Positions 28,513 to 37,353 of a stretch of DNA of 64,000 nt are shown here, piece by piece. This stretch comes from Sphingobacterium sp. CZ-UAM (lineage in GTDB: Bacteria > Bacteroidota > Bacteroidia > Sphingobacteriales > Sphingobacteriaceae): contig NZ_MTCM01000002.1 of the NCBI RefSeq assembly GCF_002000245.1, forward strand, positions 372,001-436,000, read 5' to 3'. Numbering within the stretch: the first letter of the stretch is position 1; each line of letters starts with the position of its first letter. The notes under the pieces are model-generated. The model searched no databases, was not told where the DNA came from, and saw only the letters and a list, made by a program, of their open reading frames with translations. The position numbers were made by a program, and so were the translations under genes.

Positions 28513-31500
28513 ATGAAGCTGTTATCCTTTTCTATCGGAGTTTTCTTTTGGATTATCTCAACTTATTCATTTGCACAGAACAAACATATGTTAGACGGAA
28601 CCTGGCGCTTTAGTCTGGACGAGAAAAACCGGGGACTGAAAGAAAAGTGGTTTGAACGTGATCTTGCCCAAACAATCCAATTACCGGGGACGACAGATGA
28701 AGCCAGATACGGGACAAAAACAAATGGATCTGACTTTGGTATCCTAACCCGAGCATATAAATATTATGGGCCTGCTTGGTACCAGCGGGAAATTACGGTG
28801 CCAACCAACTGGAAAGGTAAACAGATTTTTCTGAACCTGGAACGGGTGATGTGGCAATCTATGCTTTTCGTGGATGGTCGACAATTTACGCCGCAGGATG
28901 CATTAAACTCGCCACATCTGTATGCACTTGGGACGCTTAGTCCGGGCAAACATCGGCTGACAATCCGTATTAACAATGACATGATCTACAACATTGGTGA
29001 CAAAGGTCATGCTTACACAGAGTACACTCAGAGTATCTGGAATGGTATAGTCGGCAAAATTGAACTCATAGCAAAGAATCCAATCCATTTTTTTAATCCA
29101 CAAGTTTTCACATCAATTGCACCCAAGGCTTTTCAGCTCAAAGATACTTTATTGAATAATAGTGGCAAGAAAATCTCCGTAACGCTAGCCTATTCCTTAC
29201 GGGAACGTAAGAGTGGGAACGAGCTGTTTCTTGGAAAGCGGAAGTTTACTGTATTATCAGCAAAACAACCTATTGATATTACTGAAAATGTACCTGATTT
29301 AGTTCAATTGTGGGACGATATCAATCCGAATCTATATACATTGACGCTGAGGTTACTGGATGATAAGGATCGCGAATTGGAAGTGAAGGAGATGGAAATA
29401 GGTTTTCGTGAAATCAGCGCTTCCAAATCGAAGATTTTAGTAAACAAACGCCCCGTTTTTCTACGTGGAAATTTGGATTGCGTCCATTTTCCATTAACCG
29501 GTTATCCGGCGATGGATGTTGAAGAATGGGAACGGATCTTCCGTATCTATAAAGCTTATGGGTTAAACCATGTGCGCTTTCATTCCTGGTGTCCACCGGA
29601 AGCGGCATTTGTTGCCGCAGATCGAATAGGGCTTTATCTACAGCCTGAAGTCATCTGGCTGGATTGGTGGATGGCAGTTGACAATCCGGGACGTGAAGAA
29701 ATGAACACAAAGGGCAGGCCGAAGGGGCTAGGTCACAATGCGTCGGCGGATTCATTTGCACAAAAAGAGATTGCTACCATGTTGGCCAGTTATGGAAACC
29801 ATGCTTCTTTTATAACAATGGCCATCGGCAATGAATTGGGGAATTCAGACTTTGACGTCATGGAATCCTGGCTAAAACCTTATAAAGCAAAAGATTCAAG
29901 AAGATTATATGCTGTTTCTTCAGCACGGAAGATAACAGCGCTGGATCAGTTTATCGCAACACATTATATTGACAAATTAGGAGGGACCAGAGGGCTACGT
30001 GGTGCGACAACGGATTGGGATTTTGAAAAGGTGTATAGTCAATCCAATATCCCCGTTATCGCACATGAAATTGGGCAATGGCCCGTATACCCAAGATGGG
30101 ATGAAATAAAAAAATACACTGGCGTACTGAAAGCCAGAAACCTTGAACTTTTTCGCGAACAAGCCAGAAAAAACAAGCTCGAATCACAAAATGAAGCTTT
30201 CGTGCAGGCTTCTGGCGCACTCAACCAGCTGATGTATAAAAATGAGATAGAATCCTTTCTTCGAACACCTTCAGCAGCAGGCATACAACTGTTAAGCATG
30301 CAGGACTATCAAGGGCAAGGGGAAGCGCTAATAGGTTGGCTGGATGCTTTTTATGATAGCAAAGGGATTACTACCCCGGAAAAATTCAAGATGCACCATG
30401 ATACCACAGTGATGCTGTTACGTCTTCCAAAATTTGTATGGAAAACAGAAGAGCCTTTCCAGGCCAAAGTGCAGGTTGCCCATTACGGTAAGGCTGATAT
30501 CCAAGATGGGGTGTACTGGAAGATTTATGATGAAACAGCAACAGTGCTCTCCGCTGGTGATTTTACGAACCAAACTTTTCAGGCCGGGAGCTCAGAAATT
30601 ATAGGATCCTTTACCAGTGATTTTTCCAAGGTCAAAAGAGCTACAAAGCTAACCGTGGAGGTTGGATTGAAAGATCGACCCAATAAAAATCGCTGGGAGA
30701 TCTGGGTATATCCACCAGTCAATGTTCATGAAAAAGAGGTGTATGTAACAGAGCGGTTTGACGCTAAGGCAGAGCAAGTTTTAAATGCCGGCGGAAAGGT
30801 CTTGTTGGATGCTTCTGATCTGGGCAATGTGAAAACGGCAGATGTGATCAGCTTTTACCCACTGTATTGGTCACTTACTTTTTTTCCGGGGCAGGGAATC
30901 AATACGATAGGCCTATTACTGCGCGACAAACATCCGGCATTTAAGGAATTTCCAACAGATGCATACAGCAACTGGCAATGGCAAGCAATCTACAAAGGTG
31001 CAAAAGGCTTTTATATTAATAATTTTCCGGCGGTCTATAGGCCCATAGCACAGCCAATAGACGATTTTCATCGCAACAACAAGCTGGCTTCTATTTTTGA
31101 ATTAAAGGTTGGAAAAGGCAAGTTATTAGTGACTGGTTTTAACATACAAGATGAGAAAAATCCAGTAAGCCAGCAGTTGAAAGCAAGTCTCCAAAAGTAT
31201 ATGGTTTCTGATGACTTCGATCCCGATTACCAACCAAATTTGGATTCATTACGAAAAATGTTTGTCTTCGTGGAGCCTCTAAAAAGTGTTGTACCAAAAG
31301 TCTTTAAAAATTCATTGCTGTATGTCGAAGCCGGCAAAAAATCCCAAGCTACTGACCGAAATGTCGATTGGTCCTCTGTCGTGGATTTGAATGAAGCGAA
31401 TAAATCGGCGACTTATAGCGTAAAAGCAGAAGGTGTGTGGAAAGACGAGGTTTCTTCAGCATGGCAGGGCAAACAAATGGAAGTGACCATGCATGTGCCA

Positions 31501-31743
31501 CAAGGCATGATCGGTACTTTTTACGTCTTTTTCCATGACTGGAATAACTTGGGACGTCAGGCAGATATTGAATTTGAAGGACGGCCGTATACCTTAGGCC
31601 GACACGACAAAGATGGTCAGTGGATCAAATTGCATGTGATGCGTGAAGACTCCAATGATGGGGTATTAAAGTTAAAAGTGAGTACCTTAAAAGGACCCAA
31701 TACAATGATTTCGAAGATAGCCTTGACGGAGGAAGTAGATTAA
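28513..31743 (+). CDS. Secreted GH2-family glycoside hydrolase, 1076 aa
   Basis: Signal peptide (ending YSFAQ), GH2 sugar-binding jelly roll (about 25-190), Ig-like domain (190-300), TIM barrel (about 300-600) and a long C-terminal region of about 450 residues that is not recognised. Acid/base Glu441 (AIGNELG) and nucleophile Glu519 (VIAHEIGQW) are present in the expected order. The acid/base motif is NELG rather than the NES of the two GH2 enzymes at 45 and 50 kb, and the barrel start (LRGNLDCVHFPLTGYP) differs from classic beta-galactosidases, so it belongs to another GH2 subgroup. Substrate unknown. Ends at a bidirectional terminator. Confidence 0.9.
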   Translation: MKLLSFSIGVFFWIISTYSFAQNKHMLDGTWRFSLDEKNRGLKEKWFERDLAQTIQLPGTTDEARYGTKTNGSDFGILTRAYKYYGPAWYQREITVPTNWKGKQIFLNLERVMWQSMLFVDGRQFTPQDALNSPHLYALGTLSPGKHRLTIRINNDMIYNIGDKGHAYTEYTQSIWNGIVGKIELIAKNPIHFFNPQVFTSIAPKAFQLKDTLLNNSGKKISVTLAYSLRERKSGNELFLGKRKFTVLSAKQPIDITENVPDLVQLWDDINPNLYTLTLRLLDDKDRELEVKEMEIGFREISASKSKILVNKRPVFLRGNLDCVHFPLTGYPAMDVEEWERIFRIYKAYGLNHVRFHSWCPPEAAFVAADRIGLYLQPEVIWLDWWMAVDNPGREEMNTKGRPKGLGHNASADSFAQKEIATMLASYGNHASFITMAIGNELGNSDFDVMESWLKPYKAKDSRRLYAVSSARKITALDQFIATHYIDKLGGTRGLRGATTDWDFEKVYSQSNIPVIAHEIGQWPVYPRWDEIKKYTGVLKARNLELFREQARKNKLESQNEAFVQASGALNQLMYKNEIESFLRTPSAAGIQLLSMQDYQGQGEALIGWLDAFYDSKGITTPEKFKMHHDTTVMLLRLPKFVWKTEEPFQAKVQVAHYGKADIQDGVYWKIYDETATVLSAGDFTNQTFQAGSSEIIGSFTSDFSKVKRATKLTVEVGLKDRPNKNRWEIWVYPPVNVHEKEVYVTERFDAKAEQVLNAGGKVLLDASDLGNVKTADVISFYPLYWSLTFFPGQGINTIGLLLRDKHPAFKEFPTDAYSNWQWQAIYKGAKGFYINNFPAVYRPIAQPIDDFHRNNKLASIFELKVGKGKLLVTGFNIQDEKNPVSQQLKASLQKYMVSDDFDPDYQPNLDSLRKMFVFVEPLKSVVPKVFKNSLLYVEAGKKSQATDRNVDWSSVVDLNEANKSATYSVKAEGVWKDEVSSAWQGKQMEVTMHVPQGMIGTFYVFFHDWNNLGRQADIEFEGRPYTLGRHDKDGQWIKLHVMREDSNDGVLKLKVSTLKGPNTMISKIALTEEVD

Positions 31744-31767
31744 GAAAATATATAGATCTGGCAAGAA

Positions 31768-31809
31768 TTTAATATTTCTACCGTTCACAGCAACGGTAGA
31801 AATATTAAA
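31768..31809. terminator. Bidirectional terminator between GH2 and phosphodiesterase genes
   Basis: Perfect 18-bp stem (31768-31785 with 31792-31809), core CTACCGTT / AACGGTAG with A+T flanks, loop CACAGC. It lies between convergent genes. Confidence 0.85.
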
Positions 31810-31842
31810 AATATGTACGACAACAATTTGTTCGCGCTATTT

Positions 31843-32739
31843 TTATTTGAAAATTTCAGGAGGGGCGATACCAGTCCATGATTTAGGGATATTTTTAAGG
31901 CCAAAGATTTTAGCTAAGATCCACGAGGTATTTCGGTTACTGTTAAAAAAAGCAGCTGTATTGCCCAGGTTTTTTATCTTTTTGCCAGTGATACCAAAAG
32001 GGACTTGCATCTCGTTCATAGTCACTCCGCCGTGGCCTTTGGCAATACCGCCATGATCTGAAAGCAAGAGGAAATAACTGTCCTCATACAGATCATCGTC
32101 TTTTAGCTGTTGGACAAAACGACCAATTTCGACATCAACTTCTTCTATCGCGGCAATGTATTGCGGTGACATCCAACCATGCTGGTGGCCAGCGTGGTCG
32201 ACGTGAACACTGTATAAGAATACCAAAGTGGGATCATTCTTATTGTCGCTGATAAATTTTAATGCTTTTGCGTAGTTGCTTTGATATTTGTCATTTTCTT
32301 CAAAGGAAACTTCGTCAAGATATTTTTTGTTAATTGGATTGATGAGTTCTGCCCAATTGTAATAGAATGCAGTCTTGGCTTTTGGCTGTTTATCTTTCAG
32401 TACCTTAAATATCGAAGGGGTATAACCATTGACGTCTGTTTCTATTGCTTTGAGGGGATGCTTCGTCAAGGTCCAATTGTTGGCTGTGATTCCATGCTCT
32501 TCGGGACCTTGTCCCGTAAGATGACTTGTCCAGTTGGGCAAGGTCACTGAGGGGATCACAGGTCTACTGCTGAGGGTGATCAGTCCCTTTTCAAAAAGCC
32601 TATCAATATTGGGATGTTTGGATCCATTAAACCCTTCTGTACTGAAACCATCCAAACCGATGACAATAATACGTTGGGCGTTTACATGCAAGCATACAGC
32701 GAGCAAGAATAGCGAGAGTAGAGATTTTAGTTTTATCAT
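31843..32739 (-). CDS. Secreted NPP / alkaline-phosphatase-superfamily phosphodiesterase
   Basis: 298 residues, signal peptide ending VNAQ. Metal-binding and catalytic signatures of the nucleotide pyrophosphatase/phosphodiesterase branch are present: GLDGF (Asp30), PSVTLPN with nucleophile Thr66, SVHVDHAGHQHG and LLLSDHGG. It is short for the family (usually about 400). The same superfamily includes phosphonoacetate hydrolase (PhnA), so either a phosphodiester or a phosphonate substrate is possible. It is the fourth gene of the minus-strand cluster, 135 nt after the HAD gene, and would act in the periplasm before uptake by the MFS permease. Confidence 0.87.
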   Translation of the reverse strand: MIKLKSLLSLFLLAVCLHVNAQRIIVIGLDGFSTEGFNGSKHPNIDRLFEKGLITLSSRPVIPSVTLPNWTSHLTGQGPEEHGITANNWTLTKHPLKAIETDVNGYTPSIFKVLKDKQPKAKTAFYYNWAELINPINKKYLDEVSFEENDKYQSNYAKALKFISDNKNDPTLVFLYSVHVDHAGHQHGWMSPQYIAAIEEVDVEIGRFVQQLKDDDLYEDSYFLLLSDHGGIAKGHGGVTMNEMQVPFGITGKKIKNLGNTAAFFNSNRNTSWILAKIFGLKNIPKSWTGIAPPEIFK

Positions 32740-32874
32740 TTTTAGGTTATTAAATGTTTGTTTTTAATATTTCAATGGATAGTTTAAGTTGATTTTTTTG
32801 TTGAAACCCATGCATACATATAGCCTAGTCGAAGACTATATCTGCGTAGGATCAGTAGCTTTGTTATTTAATTT

Positions 32875-33609
32875 TTATAAATTGATATGTTGGATAATTT
32901 CGATAATTTCTTTCGGCTCTTTGATCAATTTGTCGTGCGGCAATACGCTCAATTCCTGTTCATTGTGTGAACCATATAATGACCCGACGTTGCAATACAC
33001 ATTTGCGCTGTACCCCGATTGCAGATCAGAAGGGGTATCCCCTAAATTGATTACCTCTTTAGAGTCCGAGATACCACACTTTTGCATGGCGAGATGAATC
33101 ATTTCCGGTGATGGACGGCCGTTGATAACATCTGAACTTGTTACAGAGCAGTTGATGATATGGTTTCCTGTTTTATCCAGATTGACATAATCGCTGTTTA
33201 GTCCATTATCCCAACCCAGTTTATGGAGGATGATATCCGTTACTTTGCGATAAAAGCCTGTTGTCAGCGCTACTTTGATATCATTTGATCTACAAAATTC
33301 AAAAACATCCAATACACCTTCGTAAGGTTTGGCTCCATACGCACGATAATGGTCCTCTAATATCTTGCAGAAATATTGATAAGACTCTTGCACTTTATTT
33401 TGATAATAAGGATGGCTTTCGCCAATTTCTTCTTTCCAGATCGTTTCGAATACCAATATTTTGGACCAGCCCATCATACTATTGATCTTCTCTGAAGAAA
33501 TACTTAGGTTGGTGGCGACTATTGCTTCGTAAAAACACTTTTCAACTTCACCGTTATCTTGGACGGTTGTCCCGGCCATATCGAAAATGGCTAATTTAAT
33601 TTTACTCAT
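32875..33609 (-). CDS. Phosphonatase-like HAD hydrolase (PhnX-related)
   Basis: 244 residues. Motif I is FDMAGTTV with nucleophile Asp10 and Ala12 in the place where most HAD phosphatases have Asp; phosphonoacetaldehyde hydrolase (PhnX, FDWAGTTVD) has the same Ala. A lysine, Lys50 in MMGWSK, sits where PhnX has its Schiff-base Lys53. Motif II (ALTTGF) and the motif IV acids (NLGDTPSD) are present. The family member closest in memory is the phosphonatase-like hydrolase group (TIGR03351). It overlaps the MFS gene by 8 bp, so both are translated together. It likely cuts a C-P or phosphoester bond of an aldehyde-bearing substrate. No phnW transaminase is nearby. Confidence 0.85.
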   Translation of the reverse strand: MSKIKLAIFDMAGTTVQDNGEVEKCFYEAIVATNLSISSEKINSMMGWSKILVFETIWKEEIGESHPYYQNKVQESYQYFCKILEDHYRAYGAKPYEGVLDVFEFCRSNDIKVALTTGFYRKVTDIILHKLGWDNGLNSDYVNLDKTGNHIINCSVTSSDVINGRPSPEMIHLAMQKCGISDSKEVINLGDTPSDLQSGYSANVYCNVGSLYGSHNEQELSVLPHDKLIKEPKEIIEIIQHINL

Positions 33610-34846
33610 TACAATTAATTATAGGATTGTTTGTTTTGACAAAGCTTATGATTGTTGCACATATGGCGCATATCAAGGCAACAAATAGAAATATATTGGC
33701 TGTATTGCCGGTGTAATCGATTAGTTTACCGAATAGGGGTTCGCCGATGGCTGCAAATACATAAGCAAACATATTCATCACGCCAATGCCTGTTCCCACG
33801 AGTTTTGTTCCCAATAGGTCTGGACATAAAGTCCAGAAATTGGCTTGCGGACCATACACAACGAAACCTGAAATAAACATGAGTACACCAATCAAAAGAT
33901 GGTTATGAATAGGTATGCAATAGATTAGGATGGCAATAAAGCTACTGGTGATCATACCTGTGGCAATGGACTTACTTCTGTTTTTATTGAAAAGGAGATC
34001 GGAGATGTAGCCAAAAGAAACCGCACCCAAAGCCATACCTATTGGAATAAGGAGCGTAAGCCACATATTGCCAGCAGAGTCTTTGTAGTTGTTGCCTAGA
34101 AAGTGGATGGGTACCCAAAAGATCAGACCATAACGTGCCATGCTTTGGAATCCGATGGCAAAAGACGCGATCATAAAGTTGCGGTTCTGAAAGACCTGTT
34201 GATAGGATTTTTTCCAGTTATTTTGTTTTTGGGGAGATACCTCCTCATCCTGGTTTGCATACCCTTTTTTTACTGGTGAGCTATAGGCAACAAGCAGAAA
34301 AATCAGCAAGGCGAAGGCGAGAAATAAAATGGGATATCTGAATAGTGTACGCCAGCTTTGCTCCTGTTGGACGAGGATCAACGCCATGAAAAAGGTTAAG
34401 ACCGAAGAGCTCCCTGCGGCCATGGTATAAAATCCAAAGGCTTTACCGCGTTCAGAACTGTTCCACCAGTTGGCAATCAGCTTGCCGCCAGAGCCCCAGG
34501 CCATGGATTGAAAATAACCGTTTAATGTCCAAAGGACAAGAATAGCGATATAGGAATTCGCAAAGCTGATAGATAGATTACATAAAATAGAAAATCCGCC
34601 GCCGGTGACAATCATCATTTTGGGGCTCCAACGATCTGCAAGGTTTCCGTTGATCAGCTGACCGATGGCATAGCCCATCAACATGGCAAAACTAATCCAG
34701 CCTACCTGCTGAAAACTAATACCAAGTTCGGTAGCGATTCCCCTTGCAGCCCACCCAAAATTGTGACGACCCGTGTAAAAAAATAGGTAGCAAAACATGG
34801 TGACAAACAACATCTTCCACTGATCTCTTCTGAATTGTTTTTCCAT
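33602..34846 (-). CDS. MFS permease of the organophosphate:phosphate antiporter (GlpT/UhpT) type
   Basis: Start placed at ATG 34846 (414 aa, MEKQFRRDQWK); a longer reading from 34903 would run into the upstream gene. Twelve predicted transmembrane helices; the first loop FFYTGRHNFGWAARGIATEL matches the conserved arginine-bearing motif of OPA permeases. It probably imports an organic phosphate or phosphonate ester. The gene lies between the MDR dehydrogenase (4 nt gap) and the HAD hydrolase (8 bp overlap). Confidence 0.88.
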   Translation of the reverse strand: MEKQFRRDQWKMLFVTMFCYLFFYTGRHNFGWAARGIATELGISFQQVGWISFAMLMGYAIGQLINGNLADRWSPKMMIVTGGGFSILCNLSISFANSYIAILVLWTLNGYFQSMAWGSGGKLIANWWNSSERGKAFGFYTMAAGSSSVLTFFMALILVQQEQSWRTLFRYPILFLAFALLIFLLVAYSSPVKKGYANQDEEVSPQKQNNWKKSYQQVFQNRNFMIASFAIGFQSMARYGLIFWVPIHFLGNNYKDSAGNMWLTLLIPIGMALGAVSFGYISDLLFNKNRSKSIATGMITSSFIAILIYCIPIHNHLLIGVLMFISGFVVYGPQANFWTLCPDLLGTKLVGTGIGVMNMFAYVFAAIGEPLFGKLIDYTGNTANIFLFVALICAICATIISFVKTNNPIINCNE

Positions 34847-34850
34847 GAAC

Positions 34851-35939
34851 CTATTGCATTGGGGGGTGTGTATAAAGACCTGCCCGGATAGGTTTCTGGG
34901 CAACAGCGTAGTCTATTGCTGTATTTACTTCATCCAGTGGAAATTCATATTCAATCAAGGATTCGAAAGGATATTTCTGCCAATTGGTAATGATAAAATC
35001 TACAGCGGTCGAAAAGTCTGTATAGTTGTAATTGTGGAGCCCTTTTATAGAGAGCATTTTACGGATCACTTTTTCTGCATCTATACCCGTAAGGCGCTGA
35101 TTAAATACTGCGCCTACAAGGACAGCGTGTCCATGCAACCCCAAAGTCTCGATGCCAAGTTCCATCGCTTCGGGTGAGCCGCTCATATCGATGAATCTGT
35201 CGATTACGATATCTTGGAGCAAAGTATTCTTTTTGGTCTCGCGAAGGTTGAGTACATGTGTTGCTCCGAAGCTCTTCGCCAATTGCAAACGTATGGGATT
35301 GATATCTGATGCAATAATGTCCTTGGCACCTAATTCGCGGCACATCGCAATGGTTACTAGGCCCAATAGTCCGATACCTGCGATGTGAACATTTTTAGCT
35401 GTTATCGTTTCCGCAAGCCGAAGCGCACCTGCCGAGGTCGCAACCGCACAATTGATTGTCGCTGCTACGGCTAAGGAAATATTCTTTGGAAGTATGCGGA
35501 TACATGTATGTGGACGCAGGATAATATGTGTGGCCAAACCACCGTGAAAGTCGTCCTGCGCTGTAATCTTCCGATGTCCGTATTTGTATAGCCGCTCGTT
35601 TTTTTGTGGAGTTTCAGGCTGATAGCTTGGAGTACTTGGATCGCTTGAAAACACGGTCCAAGTAACCAGATCTCCAATACGAAGTTCGTTGCCCTGCGCA
35701 TCCAAGCCGCAATGACTAGGGGATATTTCTTCAATTGTACCTACAATTTCATGGCCAAGAATGGTGGGACAAGGTTCGTTACGTAAACCACAGTATGTAT
35801 GAAGGTCGCTACCGCATAATGTGGTGTAGCGGATGTTTACCAAAATTTCACCTTCACCTAATGCAGGGAGAAGTTTATCCACTTTAGTCAGCGGAGTATT
35901 AGCACTGTTAAATACATAGTATGTTGCCAGCTTTTTCAT
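34851..35939 (-). CDS. Zinc-type MDR alcohol dehydrogenase (phosphonate-associated, HpnZ-like)
   Basis: 362 residues. Catalytic zinc ligands Cys42 (LCGSDLHTYCG) and His62-Glu63 (LGHEIVG) and the Rossmann motif (GIGLLGLVTIAMCRELG) are present. The lobe that normally holds four cysteines for the structural zinc has none: the stretch reads VFSSDPSTPSYQPETPQK before NERLYKYGH. The whole resembles the proposed phosphonate-catabolism alcohol dehydrogenase family (TIGR03366). It is first in the minus-strand operon and should oxidise an alcohol made from, or leading to, the substrate of the HAD enzyme. Confidence 0.85.
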   Translation of the reverse strand: MKKLATYYVFNSANTPLTKVDKLLPALGEGEILVNIRYTTLCGSDLHTYCGLRNEPCPTILGHEIVGTIEEISPSHCGLDAQGNELRIGDLVTWTVFSSDPSTPSYQPETPQKNERLYKYGHRKITAQDDFHGGLATHIILRPHTCIRILPKNISLAVAATINCAVATSAGALRLAETITAKNVHIAGIGLLGLVTIAMCRELGAKDIIASDINPIRLQLAKSFGATHVLNLRETKKNTLLQDIVIDRFIDMSGSPEAMELGIETLGLHGHAVLVGAVFNQRLTGIDAEKVIRKMLSIKGLHNYNYTDFSTAVDFIITNWQKYPFESLIEYEFPLDEVNTAIDYAVAQKPIRAGLYTHPPMQ

Positions 35940-36053
35940 CAGATATAAATATACATTTGTTTTACAATACTAAACAAAGTTTATTTATACTATATTTTTT
36001 TGGTATTAAGTTTTTGTGAAGAATATGGGCGGGATGAGCGTCATAAAGCTTTT

Positions 36054-36553
36054 TTACATCTTGCCACATAATATAGGCATCTCGGGTAGGAGCTTCATTA
36101 CTTTCCGCCACAAGGATGGGTTGGATAGAATAAATTTATTTGCGTTCTTCCCTTTTAGAATCAGTGTTTTCCAGCCGCTATCGCCAGCTGTGCCAACGTA
36201 GATCGGTGGTTAAGTTACTTATCCGGAAGCTTGATCAAATACTCATTCTGCTTGTCGCCATTGAGGTCAATTTCATAGAATGAAAAGCTGCGGTCAGCTG
36301 CTTGCAAAGTTTTGATGTCATCTTTAAGGTAGGACTGTAAAACAGCTGCTAAATTTTTGGCAGATATGGCATTGCTTGTCTCCTTCAGATAGGCGGTATC
36401 CTGCGGTTTTGAAGAAATCGAGTTTGTCGAATCGGTTGGACCGGAGTCGCGCTTGCTATCTCAGTTTTGTTGAACATCTGATTTATTGACATTACCGCAA
36501 CTTACAAAAATTCCTAAGGAGGCTGTTAGGAAAGCATATTTTAATTTTAACAT
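36054..36553 (-). pseudogene. Remnant of a small lipoprotein gene, with nonsense codon and internal deletion
   Basis: Reading minus from ATG 36553: lipoprotein signal (MLKLKYAFLTASLG, ending FVSCG), then a TGA after DVQQN, then the same frame continues (DTAYLKETSNAISAKNLAA, SFSFYEIDLNGDKQNEYLIK) to a TAA after LPDK. A shifted frame then gives PPIYVGTAGDSGWKTLILKG and NANKFILSNPSL, a second conserved block. In intact homologues these blocks are separated by a middle part that is missing here. So there are at least two lesions: one nonsense change and one frame-shifting deletion. Function unknown. Confidence 0.65.
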
Positions 36554-36572
36554 GAATAACAGTTTAATGTAA

Positions 36573-37100
36573 GGGACAACAGCGGAAACGCCTAAGTTAG
36601 CCGATGCGGTACGTAAATCCCTTGAATTAAGGACCAACGAAGGAACGGGCTGGGCAATCACCTGGAGAATTAATTTGTGGGCGAGGATGCAGAATAGCGA
36701 ACGTGCTTATGATGCTGTTAAAAAGCTGATGCGCTTTGTTGGTAAAGATGCCGCCATTAAATACGGGGGTGGGGGCGTTTATGCTAATTTATTTGGTGCA
36801 CATCCACCTTTCCAGATTGACGGAAATTTTGGTGGCGGAGCAGGTATCTCTGAGATGTTACTTCAAAGTCATCAGGGTTATATTGAACTGTTGCCGGCAC
36901 TTTCTGAGGAATGGAAGATAGGTGCAGTCAAAGGATTTGTGGCACGAGGTAATTTTGTGCTTGACTTTACTTGGGACAAGGGGCAGTTAAAAGAGGTAAA
37001 ACTGTTTGCCCGGAAAGGAGGAACCTGCAAACTCAAGTATAAGGATCAAGTGAAAACAGTCCGTACACAAGTGGGGAAAAGTTATGTGTTGAAGTTCTAA
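36573..37100 (+). pseudogene. C-terminal fragment of a GH95-family enzyme (alpha-L-fucosidase / alpha-galactosidase)
   Basis: The frame is open from just after a stop at 36570-36572 and starts without ATG: TPKLADAVRKSLELRTNEGT, GWAITWRINLWARMQ, NLFGAHPPFQIDGNFGGGAG, then LLPALSEEWKIGAVKGFVAR and FVLDFTWDKGQLKEV, to a normal stop. This is the last fifth (about 175 residues) of a GH95 enzyme of roughly 800; the part with the catalytic Glu is missing. The first ATG (36675) is internal. GH95 enzymes remove alpha-1,2-fucose or alpha-galactose, which fits the fucosidase and sugar-acid genes further on. Confidence 0.82.
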
Positions 37101-37127
37101 AAAATGCTAGCCCTTGACATCTAATAG

Positions 37128-37295
37128 CATCTTCGTACATGGCTGGATGTCCATGCGGACGCCAATAAACGCTTGGTTGCCGATCATGTTCTTGCAGGTA
37201 GAGAAGGTTTTTTGAGTTTGCATACCGAATTAGATTATAGGCCGCTTAAAAGAAATGATCAGGTGAACGGATCGATAACGCTCAAATTTAATTAA
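37128..37295 (+). pseudogene. Unrecognised C-terminal coding fragment
   Basis: A 55-codon frame with no start: TWLDVHADANKRLVADHVLA, then GREGFLSLHTELDYRPLKRN and a terminal GSITLKFN before TAA. The ending GSITLKF resembles the GAITLKF end of the GH2 enzyme at 45326, so it may be the tail of a lost glycoside hydrolase, but I cannot name the family. It follows the GH95 fragment by 27 nt. Confidence 0.4.
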
Positions 37296-37353
37296 ATTTA
37301 GGGAATTAACGGTATTGAACTTTTTAGGAACCTAAAATAAGCCTGGAAAAAAA

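Noticed and set aside
34847-34903. Longer N-terminus for the OPA-type MFS permease
   Set aside because: It would overlap the dehydrogenase gene and adds a polar extension not expected before the first membrane helix.
36016-36201. Plus-strand 61-codon ORF
   Set aside because: Antisense to the conserved YVGTAGDSGW block of the lipoprotein remnant; no support of its own.
36461-36661. Minus-strand 66-codon ORF as a complete small protein
   Set aside because: Its first 36 codons are antisense to the GH95 remnant. The real start is ATG 36553, and the apparent end is a nonsense codon inside a longer lipoprotein reading; treated as part of a pseudogene.
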